Assembly: GCF_000445065.1 (NCBI RefSeq)
Contig: NZ_ATHO01000055.1
Span: forward strand, 1 to 64,000
Reading direction: 5' to 3'
Length of the DNA: 64,000 bases
From: Sphingobium quisquiliarum P25
GTDB taxonomy: Bacteria; Pseudomonadota; Alphaproteobacteria; Sphingomonadales; Sphingomonadaceae
Positions within the stretch are counted from its first letter, which is position 1. Each line of letters opens with the position of its first letter. Positions 41,069 to 52,285 of the stretch are shown here, in pieces. The position numbers and the translations under genes were made by a program. Below the pieces are notes generated by a model that was not told where the DNA came from, ran no database searches, and saw only the letters and a list, made by a program, of their open reading frames with translations.

Positions 41069-41116
41069 CGGGCAGTCGGCGGCCACCCCTGCCGCCTTCC
41101 AATCACCGCCTGCCCG
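41069..41116 (-). promoter_or_regulatory. putative structured leader of the TonB receptor gene
   Basis: In the 172-bp gap between yezD and the receptor, two nested stems can form: cgggcag (41110-41116, minus strand) with ctgcccg (41069-41075), enclosing ggcggc (41091-41096) with gccgcc (41078-41083). It is not a clear match to any riboswitch consensus I know, including cobalamin, and lacks a T-run. It may be a regulatory leader or just a processing or terminating structure for yezD. Confidence 0.4.
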
Positions 41117-41156
41117 GCGGCTTAGTCTCGCAACCCTGATATTCTTCCGCAGCCTT

Positions 41157-41348
41157 TCAGGCTGTCAGGCGTGTTTTTTCTGTTACGTCGATCTGCACCA
41201 CGCGGGCGTCGTGCACAGTCAGGGTCACCGACCCGAACCGAAGCGCCTCCAGAACATTGCGCAGCTTTTCGATGCTGATGGCAATGTCATGGCGTTGACC
41301 ATCAGCCCGGCCGTTACGTGCATTCTCAACGGATCTTGTTTCACTCAT
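41157..41348 (-). CDS. YezD family small protein (DUF2292)
   Basis: 63 residues. The core LRFGSVTLTVHDARVVQIDVTEK matches the DUF2292/YezD family, whose members often sit beside sulfur-acquisition genes. I used the ATG at 41348 with a gagg ribosome-binding site; a GTG at 41354 would add two residues. The gene has its own apparent upstream region after a terminator. It runs towards the TonB receptor gene, which suggests a shared regulon. The molecular role of YezD is unknown. Confidence 0.75.
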   Translation of the reverse strand: MSETRSVENARNGRADGQRHDIAISIEKLRNVLEALRFGSVTLTVHDARVVQIDVTEKTRLTA

Positions 41349-41398
41349 AAACACCTCAAGGCCGTTCTTAACTCAACTATTACGATAGACAAAGAAAC

Positions 41399-41435
41399 AA
41401 AAATAGGGGGCGTGCAAGTTCAACTTGTCGCCCCC
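41399..41435 (-). terminator. rho-independent terminator after the hydrolase gene
   Basis: On the minus strand the hydrolase stop is followed by gggggcg ... cgccccc with an inner caagtt/aacttg extension, then tattttt. This separates the hydrolase transcript from yezD. Confidence 0.85.
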
Positions 41436-41440
41436 AGCGC

Positions 41441-42109
41441 TTAGCCGATGCTCCTCATCGCGCTGACCCTGCGATCCTGATGCGCTGACGCCACGGCGGG
41501 GCGGATCTGGCGCATTGCAGAGGCCTGCTCGCGCGCATTGTCGATCAGGCTTTCCAGCAGGCTTTGCCCGAACGCCCATTCGCCAAGGCCGGAATCCGCG
41601 TTGATGTGGCCGCTATAGCCAGCGTCAACGAACGCGCTTCCCCAGTTCTTCGCTATGCTGTGAGCGCGCTCGAAGAAGATATAGGGGTCGTTGCGGCTTC
41701 CCACGACGATGGAGGGGAAGGGTAGCTGGCCTCTGGGGGTGGGGCCAAAACCGCCGATCGTCTCCGGCGTTTCCATCCGGTCGCAATCGGGTGGGGCGAC
41801 CAGCAACGCGCCAGTCACCGGCCAGCCATAGGCCTGGCTCTGCAACGCGCCCCACCAGGCGACAGCCAGGCAGCCCAGGCTGTGCGCCGCCAATATGATC
41901 GGCCCGTCAGCTTCCCTGATGGCGGCGTCCAGCCGCGTCACCCAGCTGTTGCGGTTGGGGCTTGCCCAACTGCCCAGATCCACGCGCTCGCAATCGCCTC
42001 GCGTCTTTTCCCAAAGGGTCTGCCAATGTCCCGGCCCGCTATTGTTCAGGCCGGGTATCGTCAGCACCACAGGCTGGCGTGCATCGTCCATATGTCCGAA
42101 TCGGTCCAT
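41441..42109 (-). CDS. RBBP9/YdeN-type alpha/beta hydrolase
   Basis: 222 residues. The N-terminus VVLTIPGLNNSGPGHWQTLWE is the family oxyanion region, and the nucleophile elbow is AAHSLGCLA with Ser near residue 80. Asp and His complete the triad around NDPYIF and SGHIN. The ATG at 42109 has a gagga ribosome-binding site and was chosen over 42139. Its upstream region carries the heptamer ttgtcta, which also precedes yezD. Members are serine hydrolases with poorly known natural substrates. Confidence 0.85.
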   Translation of the reverse strand: MDRFGHMDDARQPVVLTIPGLNNSGPGHWQTLWEKTRGDCERVDLGSWASPNRNSWVTRLDAAIREADGPIILAAHSLGCLAVAWWGALQSQAYGWPVTGALLVAPPDCDRMETPETIGGFGPTPRGQLPFPSIVVGSRNDPYIFFERAHSIAKNWGSAFVDAGYSGHINADSGLGEWAFGQSLLESLIDNAREQASAMRQIRPAVASAHQDRRVSAMRSIG

Positions 42110-42228
42110 GGTGAGATCCTCGTCCACTTTATCGAGCATCAGAAATAATTCTATTTTTTAAGTAGACAATAGTCCAGCGCCAGAATGTGGCGAAATATGG
42201 GCAACCTGAAAGCCGCCGCTCCAGCAAA

Positions 42229-42262
42229 GGAAAAAGGCTCGGAAAACAGCCTTCCGAGCCTT
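42229..42262 (-). terminator. rho-independent terminator after the PRC-barrel gene
   Basis: Minus-strand stem aaggctcggaa / ttccgagcctt (11 bp, 7-nt loop) is followed by ttttt. It lies 22 bp after the PRC-barrel stop. Confidence 0.9.
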
Positions 42263-42284
42263 CATCCGCTGCTATATCATCACC

Positions 42285-42656
42285 TTACCAGGGATATATC
42301 AGGCCATAATATTGGAAGACGCTGCGGCCATAGGCGTCAGTGTAATCGGGCCGCTCGTCAGGCAGATGTTTGGGCGCATTATCCAGCGCCTCCCGGCTGA
42401 GATCGACGACATAGCCGCCCTTGTCCGTGTCGTAATTCAGCATCGACCAGGGCAGCGGATAATGATCCTGCCCCAGCCCCAATATGCCGCCGAACGACAG
42501 CACCGCGTAGCGGACCTGCCCGCTCAGCTTGTCGACCATGAAGTTGGAGATATGACCCAGCCGTTCGCCTTCCCGGTTGTAAACGGCGGTTCCTTCGACC
42601 CGGTCCGACGCAATCAGATCGCCAGGATTTCCGGTCATCGCGTCAGTCATCGTCAC
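42285..42656 (-). CDS. PRC-barrel domain protein
   Basis: 123 residues. The PRC-barrel (about 10-85) is built from strands VEGTAVYNREGERLGHISNF and VRYAVLSFGGILGLGQDHYPLPW, with a Tyr/Pro-rich C-terminal tail. PRC-barrels occur in photosynthetic reaction-centre H subunits, RimM and stress-linked cytoplasmic proteins; this small form is often near stress-response or membrane genes. It is divergent from osmC, so a shared stress-responsive promoter region (42657-42737) is plausible. Confidence 0.85.
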   Translation of the reverse strand: MTMTDAMTGNPGDLIASDRVEGTAVYNREGERLGHISNFMVDKLSGQVRYAVLSFGGILGLGQDHYPLPWSMLNYDTDKGGYVVDLSREALDNAPKHLPDERPDYTDAYGRSVFQYYGLIYPW

Positions 42657-42737
42657 TCTCCTGTGAAAATCAGGCTATAAGGATGAAACCGGGCAGGACA
42701 GACCGAGTTCCTCCCTGAACGGAAACAGGAGGGTAAG

Positions 42738-43169
42738 GTGAAGATCAATCGCAGCGGATCGGCCGTCTGGAGCGGCGGATTGAAGGACGGCAAGGGCGCG
42801 ATCTCGACCCAGAGCGGCGCGCTGGACGCCCATCCCTATGGCTTCGCCACGCGGTTCGAAGGCGTGCCGGGCAGCAACCCGGAAGAATTGATCGCCGCGG
42901 CGCATGCGTCCTGCTTCACCATGGCGCTCTCGCTGATATTGGGCGAGGCGGGCTTCACGGCCGAGAAGATGGAAAGCAACGCCGTCGTCACGCTGGAGCA
43001 GAAGGATGGCGGCTTCGCCATCACCGCGAGCAAGCTCAGCCTGAAGGCGTCGATCCCCGGCATAGACGACAGCCGCTTTCAGGAGCTTGCCGCCAAGGCC
43101 AAGGCGAACTGCCCCGTCTCGAAGCTGCTGAACGCAGAAATCAGCCTTGACGCGGAACTGCTAGGCTGA
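42738..43169 (+). CDS. OsmC family peroxiredoxin
   Basis: 143 residues with the OsmC fold. The two redox cysteines are in HASCFTMALS and NCPVSKLL, the pair that reduces organic hydroperoxides. Start MKINRSGSAVW. The gene overlaps the EamA transporter gene (convergent) by 9 bp. Thiol-dependent peroxidase activity is inferred from the Cys pair. Confidence 0.92.
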   Translation: MKINRSGSAVWSGGLKDGKGAISTQSGALDAHPYGFATRFEGVPGSNPEELIAAAHASCFTMALSLILGEAGFTAEKMESNAVVTLEQKDGGFAITASKLSLKASIPGIDDSRFQELAAKAKANCPVSKLLNAEISLDAELLG

Positions 43170-44066
43170 CCGCTGCCGCCGGGCATGGAGATGCTCCCGC
43201 CAGGCGATATAGAGGCCACTCACCATGATCAGGGATGCGCCGATCCAGGTCGTCGCTGGCGGCCATCCCTGACCGATCAGCAGGCCAAGCAGCGCGATCC
43301 ACAGGATGCTGGAATAATCCATCGGCAGCACCACTGACACCGGCGCCCAGCGCAGCGCGCCGGTCAGTAGCATTTGCGCGGCGCCTCCGCTCAGGCCGAT
43401 GAACAGCAGCAGGGCCCAGGTGAGGGGATCATGGCCGCCGCCATAAAGCACCGCGCCAAGGCCCAGCGGCGGCAGGGACAGGGCGGTGAACCAGAAGACG
43501 ATGTTTCCAGCATTCTCCGTCCGGCCCAGCTCACGCAGGATCAGGCTGACGCAGGCCGTCATGAAGGCAGCGGCGATCGCGACGGCGACGCCCAGGGGCA
43601 GCAATTCGCCCGCGTCGGGCCGCTGAGTGACCAGCACGCCCAGAAAGCCCACCAGCACCGCGCTCCAGCGATGCAGCCCCGTCTTCTCCTTCAGGATCGC
43701 GGCTGACAGGATGGTGCCGAAAATCGGCATGGTGAAGCCGATCGTCACCGCTTCGGCAGGGGGCAGCAGGATATAGGACAGGAAATTGAGCGCCATCCCC
43801 GCAACGCCCACGACCATACGCGTGGCATGCGCCCCGATCCTGCGGGCGCGGATAGAGCCGAACCCGCCCGTCATCGCGATCCAGCTCAGCACCACCGGCA
43901 GGGCCAGCAACTGCCGGTAGAAAAGCGTTTCGACGATATGGACGCCGCGCGTGCTGGCGACGCGCCCGGCGATGAACATGGCCGATACGCAGACCGCCGC
44001 CCCCAGGCGCAGCGCCATGCCCAGCAAGGGCCTGTGGGGGCGGGGATCGGCAGGACTGGCGGACAT
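43161..44066 (-). CDS. DMT superfamily (EamA) transporter
   Basis: 301 residues and ten predicted helices in two EamA repeats. The second half has the marked LTQRPDAGELLPLGVA and SVVLPMDYSSILWIALLG segments. The family exports amino acids, nucleosides or drugs, and the substrate is not predictable. It is a convergent neighbour of osmC and is 52 bp downstream of the exported methyltransferase-like gene on the same strand. Confidence 0.88.
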   Translation of the reverse strand: MSASPADPRPHRPLLGMALRLGAAVCVSAMFIAGRVASTRGVHIVETLFYRQLLALPVVLSWIAMTGGFGSIRARRIGAHATRMVVGVAGMALNFLSYILLPPAEAVTIGFTMPIFGTILSAAILKEKTGLHRWSAVLVGFLGVLVTQRPDAGELLPLGVAVAIAAAFMTACVSLILRELGRTENAGNIVFWFTALSLPPLGLGAVLYGGGHDPLTWALLLFIGLSGGAAQMLLTGALRWAPVSVVLPMDYSSILWIALLGLLIGQGWPPATTWIGASLIMVSGLYIAWREHLHARRQRSA

Positions 44067-44118
44067 CAGCCCGCATTAGTGCGGCTGCGCATTTGCGCAA
44101 CCGCGCAATGGCCCGCCG

Positions 44119-44937
44119 TCAGCCGGGCTTGCGGAACTTCAGCGTCATGCGATCGCTTTCGCCGATCGCCATATATTTCGCCTTGTCCACCTCACCATTG
44201 CTGAGCACGGGCGGCAGGGTCCAGACCCCCTTTGGCCAGTCGGCGCTGTCCTTGGCGTTGGCGTTGATCTCGGACGCTCCTACATATTCGAACCCGGCGG
44301 CTTCGGCGATCCGGCGAACGGTGGAGGTCTTGAGATAGCCGCTGCTCTTTTCCAGCGCGGCATCGCGATCTTCCGGCAGGCGATGGTCGACGATGCCAAG
44401 GATGCCGCCCGGCTTGAGCATGTCGTAAAAGCTCTTGAAGGCGGATTCTTCCGTCCCGGACATCACCATATTGTGCACGTTGCGGAAGGTGAGGACCGTG
44501 TCGACGCTGCCCGCCGGAATGGCGGATGTCTCTTCGGGGAAGGCGACCAGCTTCACCTTGGCATAGGCGTCCGGCTTGGCGGCGAGAAACTTCTTATATC
44601 CGTCAAGATAGCGCCCGCTGGGCTGCAATGCGATCAGATTGCCCTTGTCGCGCAGCAGCGGAGCGAGGATTTCGGTGTACCAGCCGCCGCTCGGCGAATA
44701 TTCCACCACCGTCTGTTGCGGCGTGATGCCAAAGAAGCTCAGCGTTTCGGCGGGATGGCGATATTTGTCCCGCGCGGCATTGGCTGGCGTGCGCGTGGGT
44801 GCCGCTACAGCGGCCGCGATAGGGTCAGCCGCCCTGTGCGCTGCATGACCGGCATGATCGCCATGCTGGGCGGTAGCGGAAGCGAGAGGCAGGATCAGCC
44901 CTGCGGACAGCATGCTGATGCGGATCAGGCGGTTCAT
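44119..44937 (-). CDS. exported class I SAM-methyltransferase-like protein
   Basis: 272 residues. A signal peptide (ISMLSAGLILPLASATA) is followed by a His-rich segment (QHGDHAGHAAH) and a methyltransferase-like fold: motif I degenerate (VVEYSPSGGWYTEIL, normally ExGxGxG), motif IV near DTVLTFRNVHNM, and a post-motif region MLKPGGILGIVDHR. Proteins of this type are found in several proteobacteria; with an exported location, true SAM-dependent catalysis is doubtful. Alternatives include a ligand-binding role. The His-rich part could bind metal. Confidence 0.8.
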   Translation of the reverse strand: MNRLIRISMLSAGLILPLASATAQHGDHAGHAAHRAADPIAAAVAAPTRTPANAARDKYRHPAETLSFFGITPQQTVVEYSPSGGWYTEILAPLLRDKGNLIALQPSGRYLDGYKKFLAAKPDAYAKVKLVAFPEETSAIPAGSVDTVLTFRNVHNMVMSGTEESAFKSFYDMLKPGGILGIVDHRLPEDRDAALEKSSGYLKTSTVRRIAEAAGFEYVGASEINANAKDSADWPKGVWTLPPVLSNGEVDKAKYMAIGESDRMTLKFRKPG

Positions 44938-45019
44938 CGGAATCCTCCTTATGTGGAAATTCCGATGTGCCGGTCATACGCCCGCCATGCAAGCCGCAGC
45001 ATGCGGCCGCGCGATCGGA

Positions 45020-46546
45020 TCAGAGGCACGCTTCCAGGAAAGGCTGGTCGAAACCGAACTGCCGCGCCTTGTCCAGCGTGTAGGGGCGCAGGCCCATGGA
45101 GCGATATTCGCCCACGATCCGGCCATTCTCATCCTCGTCATGATATTCGAACTTGAACAGTTCCTGCGTGACGATGACGTCGCCTTCCATGCCGATCACT
45201 TCCGTCAGGTTGGTGACGCGGCGCGAGCCGTCGCGCAGGCGCTTCACCTGGACGATCAGGTCGACCGAATCGGCGATCTGCTTGGAAATGGCTTCCTTCG
45301 GGATCTTGATGTCACCCATCATGATCATGTTTTCCATACGGCCCAGGCATTCGCGCGGACTGTTGGAGTGAAGCGTGCACATGGAGCCGTCATGGCCGGT
45401 GTTCATCGCGGCGAGCAGGTCGAAACACTCCGCGCCACGAATTTCGCCCAGGATGATGCGGTCAGGACGCATACGCAGGGCGTTCTTGACGAGGTCGCCG
45501 ATGGTGATCGCGCCCTGGCCTTCCAGGTTCGGAGGACGGGTTTCGAGGGGAAGCCAGTGCGGCTGTTGCAGGCGCAGTTCGGCGGCGTCCTCGATGGTCA
45601 GCACGCGTTCGCCGGGGTCGATCATCTTCGACAGCGCATTGAGCATGGTGGTCTTGCCCGATCCGGTGCCGCCCGAAATGACGATGTTCATCCGGCACGC
45701 ACCCGCGATCTTGAGCGCGGTGCACATCTTCTGGCTCATCGCGCCCCATTGGGCGAGCATGTCGAGCGTGATCGGCTTGGCGGAGAATTTACGGATGGAG
45801 ATGGCGGTGCCGCGCAGGCTGAGCGGCGGCACGATGACGTTGACGCGGCTGCCGTCGGGCAGGCGGGCGTCGGCCAGCGGCGTGGTCTGATCAACGCGGC
45901 GGCCGACCTTGTTCACGATGCGCTGGGCGATCTGAAACAGATGCTCCTCATCCCGAAACTTGATGGGCGCGATCTGGAGCTTGCCTTTCTTTTCGATATA
46001 GGTCTGCTCCGGGCCGTTCACCATGATGTCGCTGACGTCCGGGTCGGCGAGAAGTTCTTCGAGCGGGCCGAGGCCCAGAAGCTCGTCCACCAGCACCTTT
46101 TCCAGCGCGAACTGCTCGCGGCGGTTAAGGGTGAGCTTGAGTTCGGCCAGCACCTCCATGATGATGGGCCGAAATTCCTCGGCCAGTTCATCCTTGCTGA
46201 GCGTCGCGGCCGCTTCGGGATCGACGCGTTCGAGCAGGCGGGGGAGGACCTGTTCCTTGATCTTGTGGACCGACGCCTCGAAGCCCTGCGGCCCGGTGTC
46301 GGCGATATGTTCGGCATTGGCGCGATCGGACAGGCGCTGCATCGCGTCGGCGTTACGCTGCATCTGGCCGGTAGGAGCGGAAAGCGGATCAATGGGCGTT
46401 TCGGCGGGCAGGGGCGCCATGTCCAGGGGCGGGAACTGATCCCCGCCGCGTATCTCTTCACGCGGCGCGCCGCCCTGCATAGGCCGGGCCACGCCAAATC
46501 CCGGCTTGATGCCGGCCGGTCCATTCTTCCGTCCAAACGCGCTCAT
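45020..46546 (-). CDS. cpaF: CpaF-type secretion ATPase (Flp/Tad pilus)
   Basis: 508 residues. The N-terminal part is variable and Pro/Gly-rich, and a helical middle region precedes a VirB11/CpaF ATPase core with Walker A GGTGSGKTT, the Asp box TIEDAAELRL, Walker B ILGEIRG and the His box CTLHSNS. Such ATPases drive Flp/Tad pilus assembly. No other tad gene lies within the window, so it is an isolated locus or the end of a cluster elsewhere. The start MSAFGRKNGPAG at 46546 was chosen; a start 15 nt earlier is also possible. Confidence 0.9.
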   Translation of the reverse strand: MSAFGRKNGPAGIKPGFGVARPMQGGAPREEIRGGDQFPPLDMAPLPAETPIDPLSAPTGQMQRNADAMQRLSDRANAEHIADTGPQGFEASVHKIKEQVLPRLLERVDPEAAATLSKDELAEEFRPIIMEVLAELKLTLNRREQFALEKVLVDELLGLGPLEELLADPDVSDIMVNGPEQTYIEKKGKLQIAPIKFRDEEHLFQIAQRIVNKVGRRVDQTTPLADARLPDGSRVNVIVPPLSLRGTAISIRKFSAKPITLDMLAQWGAMSQKMCTALKIAGACRMNIVISGGTGSGKTTMLNALSKMIDPGERVLTIEDAAELRLQQPHWLPLETRPPNLEGQGAITIGDLVKNALRMRPDRIILGEIRGAECFDLLAAMNTGHDGSMCTLHSNSPRECLGRMENMIMMGDIKIPKEAISKQIADSVDLIVQVKRLRDGSRRVTNLTEVIGMEGDVIVTQELFKFEYHDEDENGRIVGEYRSMGLRPYTLDKARQFGFDQPFLEACL

Positions 46547-46989
46547 AATTCTCCGCCGCATTATTCCGATGGGCCAGCCGTTCAGAACAGGCCGATCCGA
46601 TTTGGCTGCAATGGTGAATAGGGCGGAAACTTTGACAAATGGCTAATGGCGCGCAGACCGCGCAAGGCGGTTCTGCACCGGGCTAGAGCCGATATTTCAT
46701 ACAAGTGAATGGAGCACCGGCGCCGTGCGCCGCGACTGGGCGACAGAAGAGAAAGGATGAAAGTCTGATGACCAGCTTTTGTGATCCGCCCTGTCGCGAA
46801 ACCGCAGATCGCGGACAATGGCTACGGCTGGGATCAGGAGCGGCGGATGATTGACGTCATTCGCCGTCGAAACTGGCTCTGATCCGGCATTTCAGGTCGG
46901 CCGAGGAAGCTGCGCCTGGAGCAGCAAAAAGGCTGCGTCTCCGGCGGAGCGCAGCCTTTTTTTACATGGTGGGATATGTCAGGCTGCGA
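46547..46989. other. 443-bp gap between cpaF and atpC
   Basis: No gene passes inspection. It holds the cpaF upstream region and the atp operon terminator. One open stretch on the plus strand (GTG 46781 to stop 46882) encodes 33 residues with a plausible composition (YGWDQERRMIDVIRRRNWL) but has no clear ribosome-binding site or recognised family, so I did not call it. Confidence 0.6.
46927..46964 (-). terminator. rho-independent terminator of the atp operon
   Basis: On the minus strand: a 12-bp stem of aaaaaggctgcg type, an inner ctcc/ggag extension, and a T-run on the atpC side. It begins 26 bp after the atpC stop. Confidence 0.85.
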
Positions 46990-47244
46990 TCAGCCCGCAT
47001 GTTCCGCGAGGACGGTGAGGCCTTTTTCGTTCACTTCCGCAAAGCCGCCCTGAACGGGGATGACTTCGGGGGCCGCACCGGCGCTGGCGAAGATCTGGAT
47101 CGCGCCGTCGCGGACGGTGGACATGAAGGGCGCGTGGCCTTCCAGCACGCCGAAGTCGCCATCGGTGCCGGGGACGACCACCTGATAGACCTCTTCCGAG
47201 CGGACGAGCTTTTCGGGGGTCACGAGTTCGAAATGCAGTGCCAT
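46990..47244 (-). CDS. atpC: F1Fo ATP synthase epsilon subunit (short form)
   Basis: 84 residues from ATG 47244 ([14 protein letters not shown]). The N-terminal beta-sandwich is complete ([26 protein letters not shown]) but the C-terminal helical hairpin is absent. That domain can block the rotor in other bacteria. The short form appears usual for sphingomonads (from memory). It is last in the operon. The long in-frame extension upstream runs through a repeat element and is not coding. Confidence 0.93.
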   Translation of the reverse strand: MALHFELVTPEKLVRSEEVYQVVVPGTDGDFGVLEGHAPFMSTVRDGAIQIFASAGAAPEVIPVQGGFAEVNEKGLTVLAEHAG

Positions 47245-47255
47245 CAACATAACTC

Positions 47256-47392
47256 CCCCCTCCCTTTCAAGGGAGGGGCAGGGGGTGGGTGCGATTGCGT
47301 GAGCAATCGCCTGCAACTTGCTGGGATAGGTAGCCGGTTCGCTCCGCTCACCACCCACCCCAACCCCTCCCTTGAAAGGGAGGGGCTAGTTT
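47256..47392. repeat. nested palindromic element between atpD and atpC
   Basis: The outer arms both contain a self-complementary core (cccctccctttcaaggga, near 47257-47278, and its counterpart near 47364-47385) flanked by ggggtgggt / acccacccc. Inside lies a perfect 8-bp hairpin (gcgattgc gtga gcaatcgc, 47291-47310). The whole element fills the atpD-atpC gap of about 150 bp. It looks like a MITE or REP-type insertion that is transcribed with the operon. Confidence 0.75.
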
Positions 47393-47401
47393 TCCGTCAG
47401 C

Positions 47402-49165
<1,764 letters not shown>

Positions 49166-49169
<4 letters not shown>

Positions 49170-50050
49170 AGCGCTTCCGCGCCTGAGATGATTTCAACCA
49201 ATTCGGTGGTGATCGCGGCCTGGCGGCTGCGGTTATACTGAATGGTCAGCCTGTTGATGAGGTCACCGGCATTGCGGGTCGCATTGTCCATGGCGGTCAT
49301 CGATGCGCCCTGTTCGGACGCGTTGTTTTCCAGAAGCGCCTTGAAGATCTGCACCGTGACGTTGCGCGGCAGCAGGTCATCGAGAATCGCTTCCTCGCTT
49401 GGTTCATATTCGACCGTCGCGCCGATGGCGTCGCGGTTGGCGTCCGCCGGGATTTTCACCGGGATGATCTGCTGTTCGGTCGGGATCTGGGCAAGAGCCG
49501 ACTTGAAGCGCGAGAAGAAGAGGTGGGCGACGTCGAACTTGCCGTTCAGATACATCTCCGTCAGTTCATGCGCGATCGCCTCGGCCTGCGCATAGCCGGG
49601 TTCCTTGACCCCGGTCGTGTCGAACTGAGCGACGATCATGCCGGGAAAGGTGCGGTTGATCACCGGACGGCCCTTGCGGCCGATCAGATAAAAGCGCACC
49701 GTCTTGCCCTGCTGGATCAGTTCATCCGCCTTGGCGCGAGCGGCCTTGACGATGTTGGCGTTGAACGCGCCAGCAAGGCCGCGGTCGGAATTGGCGACGA
49801 CCAGCAGATGCACGTCATCCTTGCCGGTGCCTGCCAGCAGCGGAGAGGCGCCTTCGCCCGAACCGCCAGCGATCTTCGAAGCCAGGCTCGCCACGACCGA
49901 TTCCAGACGGCTGGAATAGGGGCGAGCGGCTTCGGCGGCAGCCTGCGCCTTGCGCAGCTTCGCGGCGGCGACCATCTGCTTCGCCTTGGTGATCTTCTGG
50001 GTCGATTTCACCGACCCGATGCGGAGCTTCAGTTCCTTGAGGCTGGCCAT
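49166..50050 (-). CDS. atpG: F1Fo ATP synthase gamma subunit
   Basis: 294 residues. The N-terminal coiled coil ([33 protein letters not shown]) and the C-terminal helix with the family [27 protein letters not shown] form the rotating shaft. Between them is the Rossmann-like domain ([19 protein letters not shown]). It is separated from atpA by a palindromic element and is coupled to the small downstream gene. Confidence 0.97.
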
Positions 50051-50070
50051 GCTACCTGTTTCAACCTTTT

Positions 50071-50163
50071 GTCGTCATCCCCGCGGAGGCGGGGATCCAT
50101 CTCCCTTGCGGTGCGTCCAGACGCTCGGCCCGGAGATGGGTCCCCGCCTGCGTGGGGGCGACG
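50071..50163. repeat. long imperfect inverted repeat between atpA and atpG
   Basis: The arm at 50071-50104 (with ccccgcggaggcgggg, itself palindromic) is mirrored with a few mismatches by 50132-50163 (tccccgcctgcgtggggg). The loop is about 27 nt. It fills most of the 120-bp gap between the atpA stop and atpG start. The gtcatccccgc...gcgggga core resembles the dispersed repeats commonly seen between genes in alphaproteobacteria. Confidence 0.8.
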
Positions 50164-50170
50164 GTTTTCG

Positions 50171-51730
<1,560 letters not shown>

Positions 51731-52285
51731 TCAGCCTTTCATCGCGTGGGCGAGACTATTCAAACGGGTGCGGATGGAGGAATCGATCATCTGGCTGCCG
51801 ATCTTGACGACCAGCCCGCCAAGGATCGCAGGATCGACCTTCGCATCGAGCGCGACTTCGCGGCCGACGCGCGTCCGCAGATTCTGTTGCAGGGCAGTGA
51901 TCTGGTTCGAATCGAGCGGATGCGCGCTGGTCACTTCCGCACGCACTTCGCCCTTGTGATTCGACAGCAGCGTCTCATAGGCGCGGATGATCGCGGGCAG
52001 CTGAGACAGGCGGCGGTTTTCCGCCAGCACGCCCAGGAATTTCGTCGTCAGCGGATCGATCCCCATGGAGGATGCGACGGCCGCGATCGTCTTTCCCGAA
52101 GCATCGCGGCTCAGCACGGGGTTGTTGATCAGGCTCCTGAAATCCGCCGATTCGGCGATCGCGCCCTTGATCCCGCCGAGGCTGGCCGCCACGGTGTCGA
52201 GGGCGTTGCCGTCACGGGCCAGATCGAACAGCGCAACCGCGTAGCGTCCGCTGAGGCTAGCCTGAATGCCGCCGGTAGTCTCCAC
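51731..52285 (-). CDS. atpH: F1Fo ATP synthase delta subunit
   Basis: 184 residues from a GTG at 52285 with a GGAGGA ribosome-binding site upstream; an ATG at 52303 would overlap that site. The six-helix N-domain begins GGIQASLSGRYAVALFDLARD, and the C-domain has the conserved GREVALDAKVDPAILGGLVVKIG. It forms the peripheral stalk between F1 and Fo. First gene of the operon; the Fo genes (atpB, E, F) are elsewhere, as usual in alphaproteobacteria. Confidence 0.93.
   Translation of the reverse strand: METTGGIQASLSGRYAVALFDLARDGNALDTVAASLGGIKGAIAESADFRSLINNPVLSRDASGKTIAAVASSMGIDPLTTKFLGVLAENRRLSQLPAIIRAYETLLSNHKGEVRAEVTSAHPLDSNQITALQQNLRTRVGREVALDAKVDPAILGGLVVKIGSQMIDSSIRTRLNSLAHAMKG

Noticed and set aside
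40985-41156. Cobalamin riboswitch upstream of the TonB receptor
   Set aside because: The gap lacks the B12-box and core consensus; only generic stems are visible.
44912-46621. 569-codon frame opposite cpaF
   Set aside because: Shadow of cpaF with high His/Arg content; no motifs.
46781-46882. 33-residue open frame in the cpaF-atpC gap
   Set aside because: No convincing ribosome-binding site or conservation evidence; noted under the gap description only.
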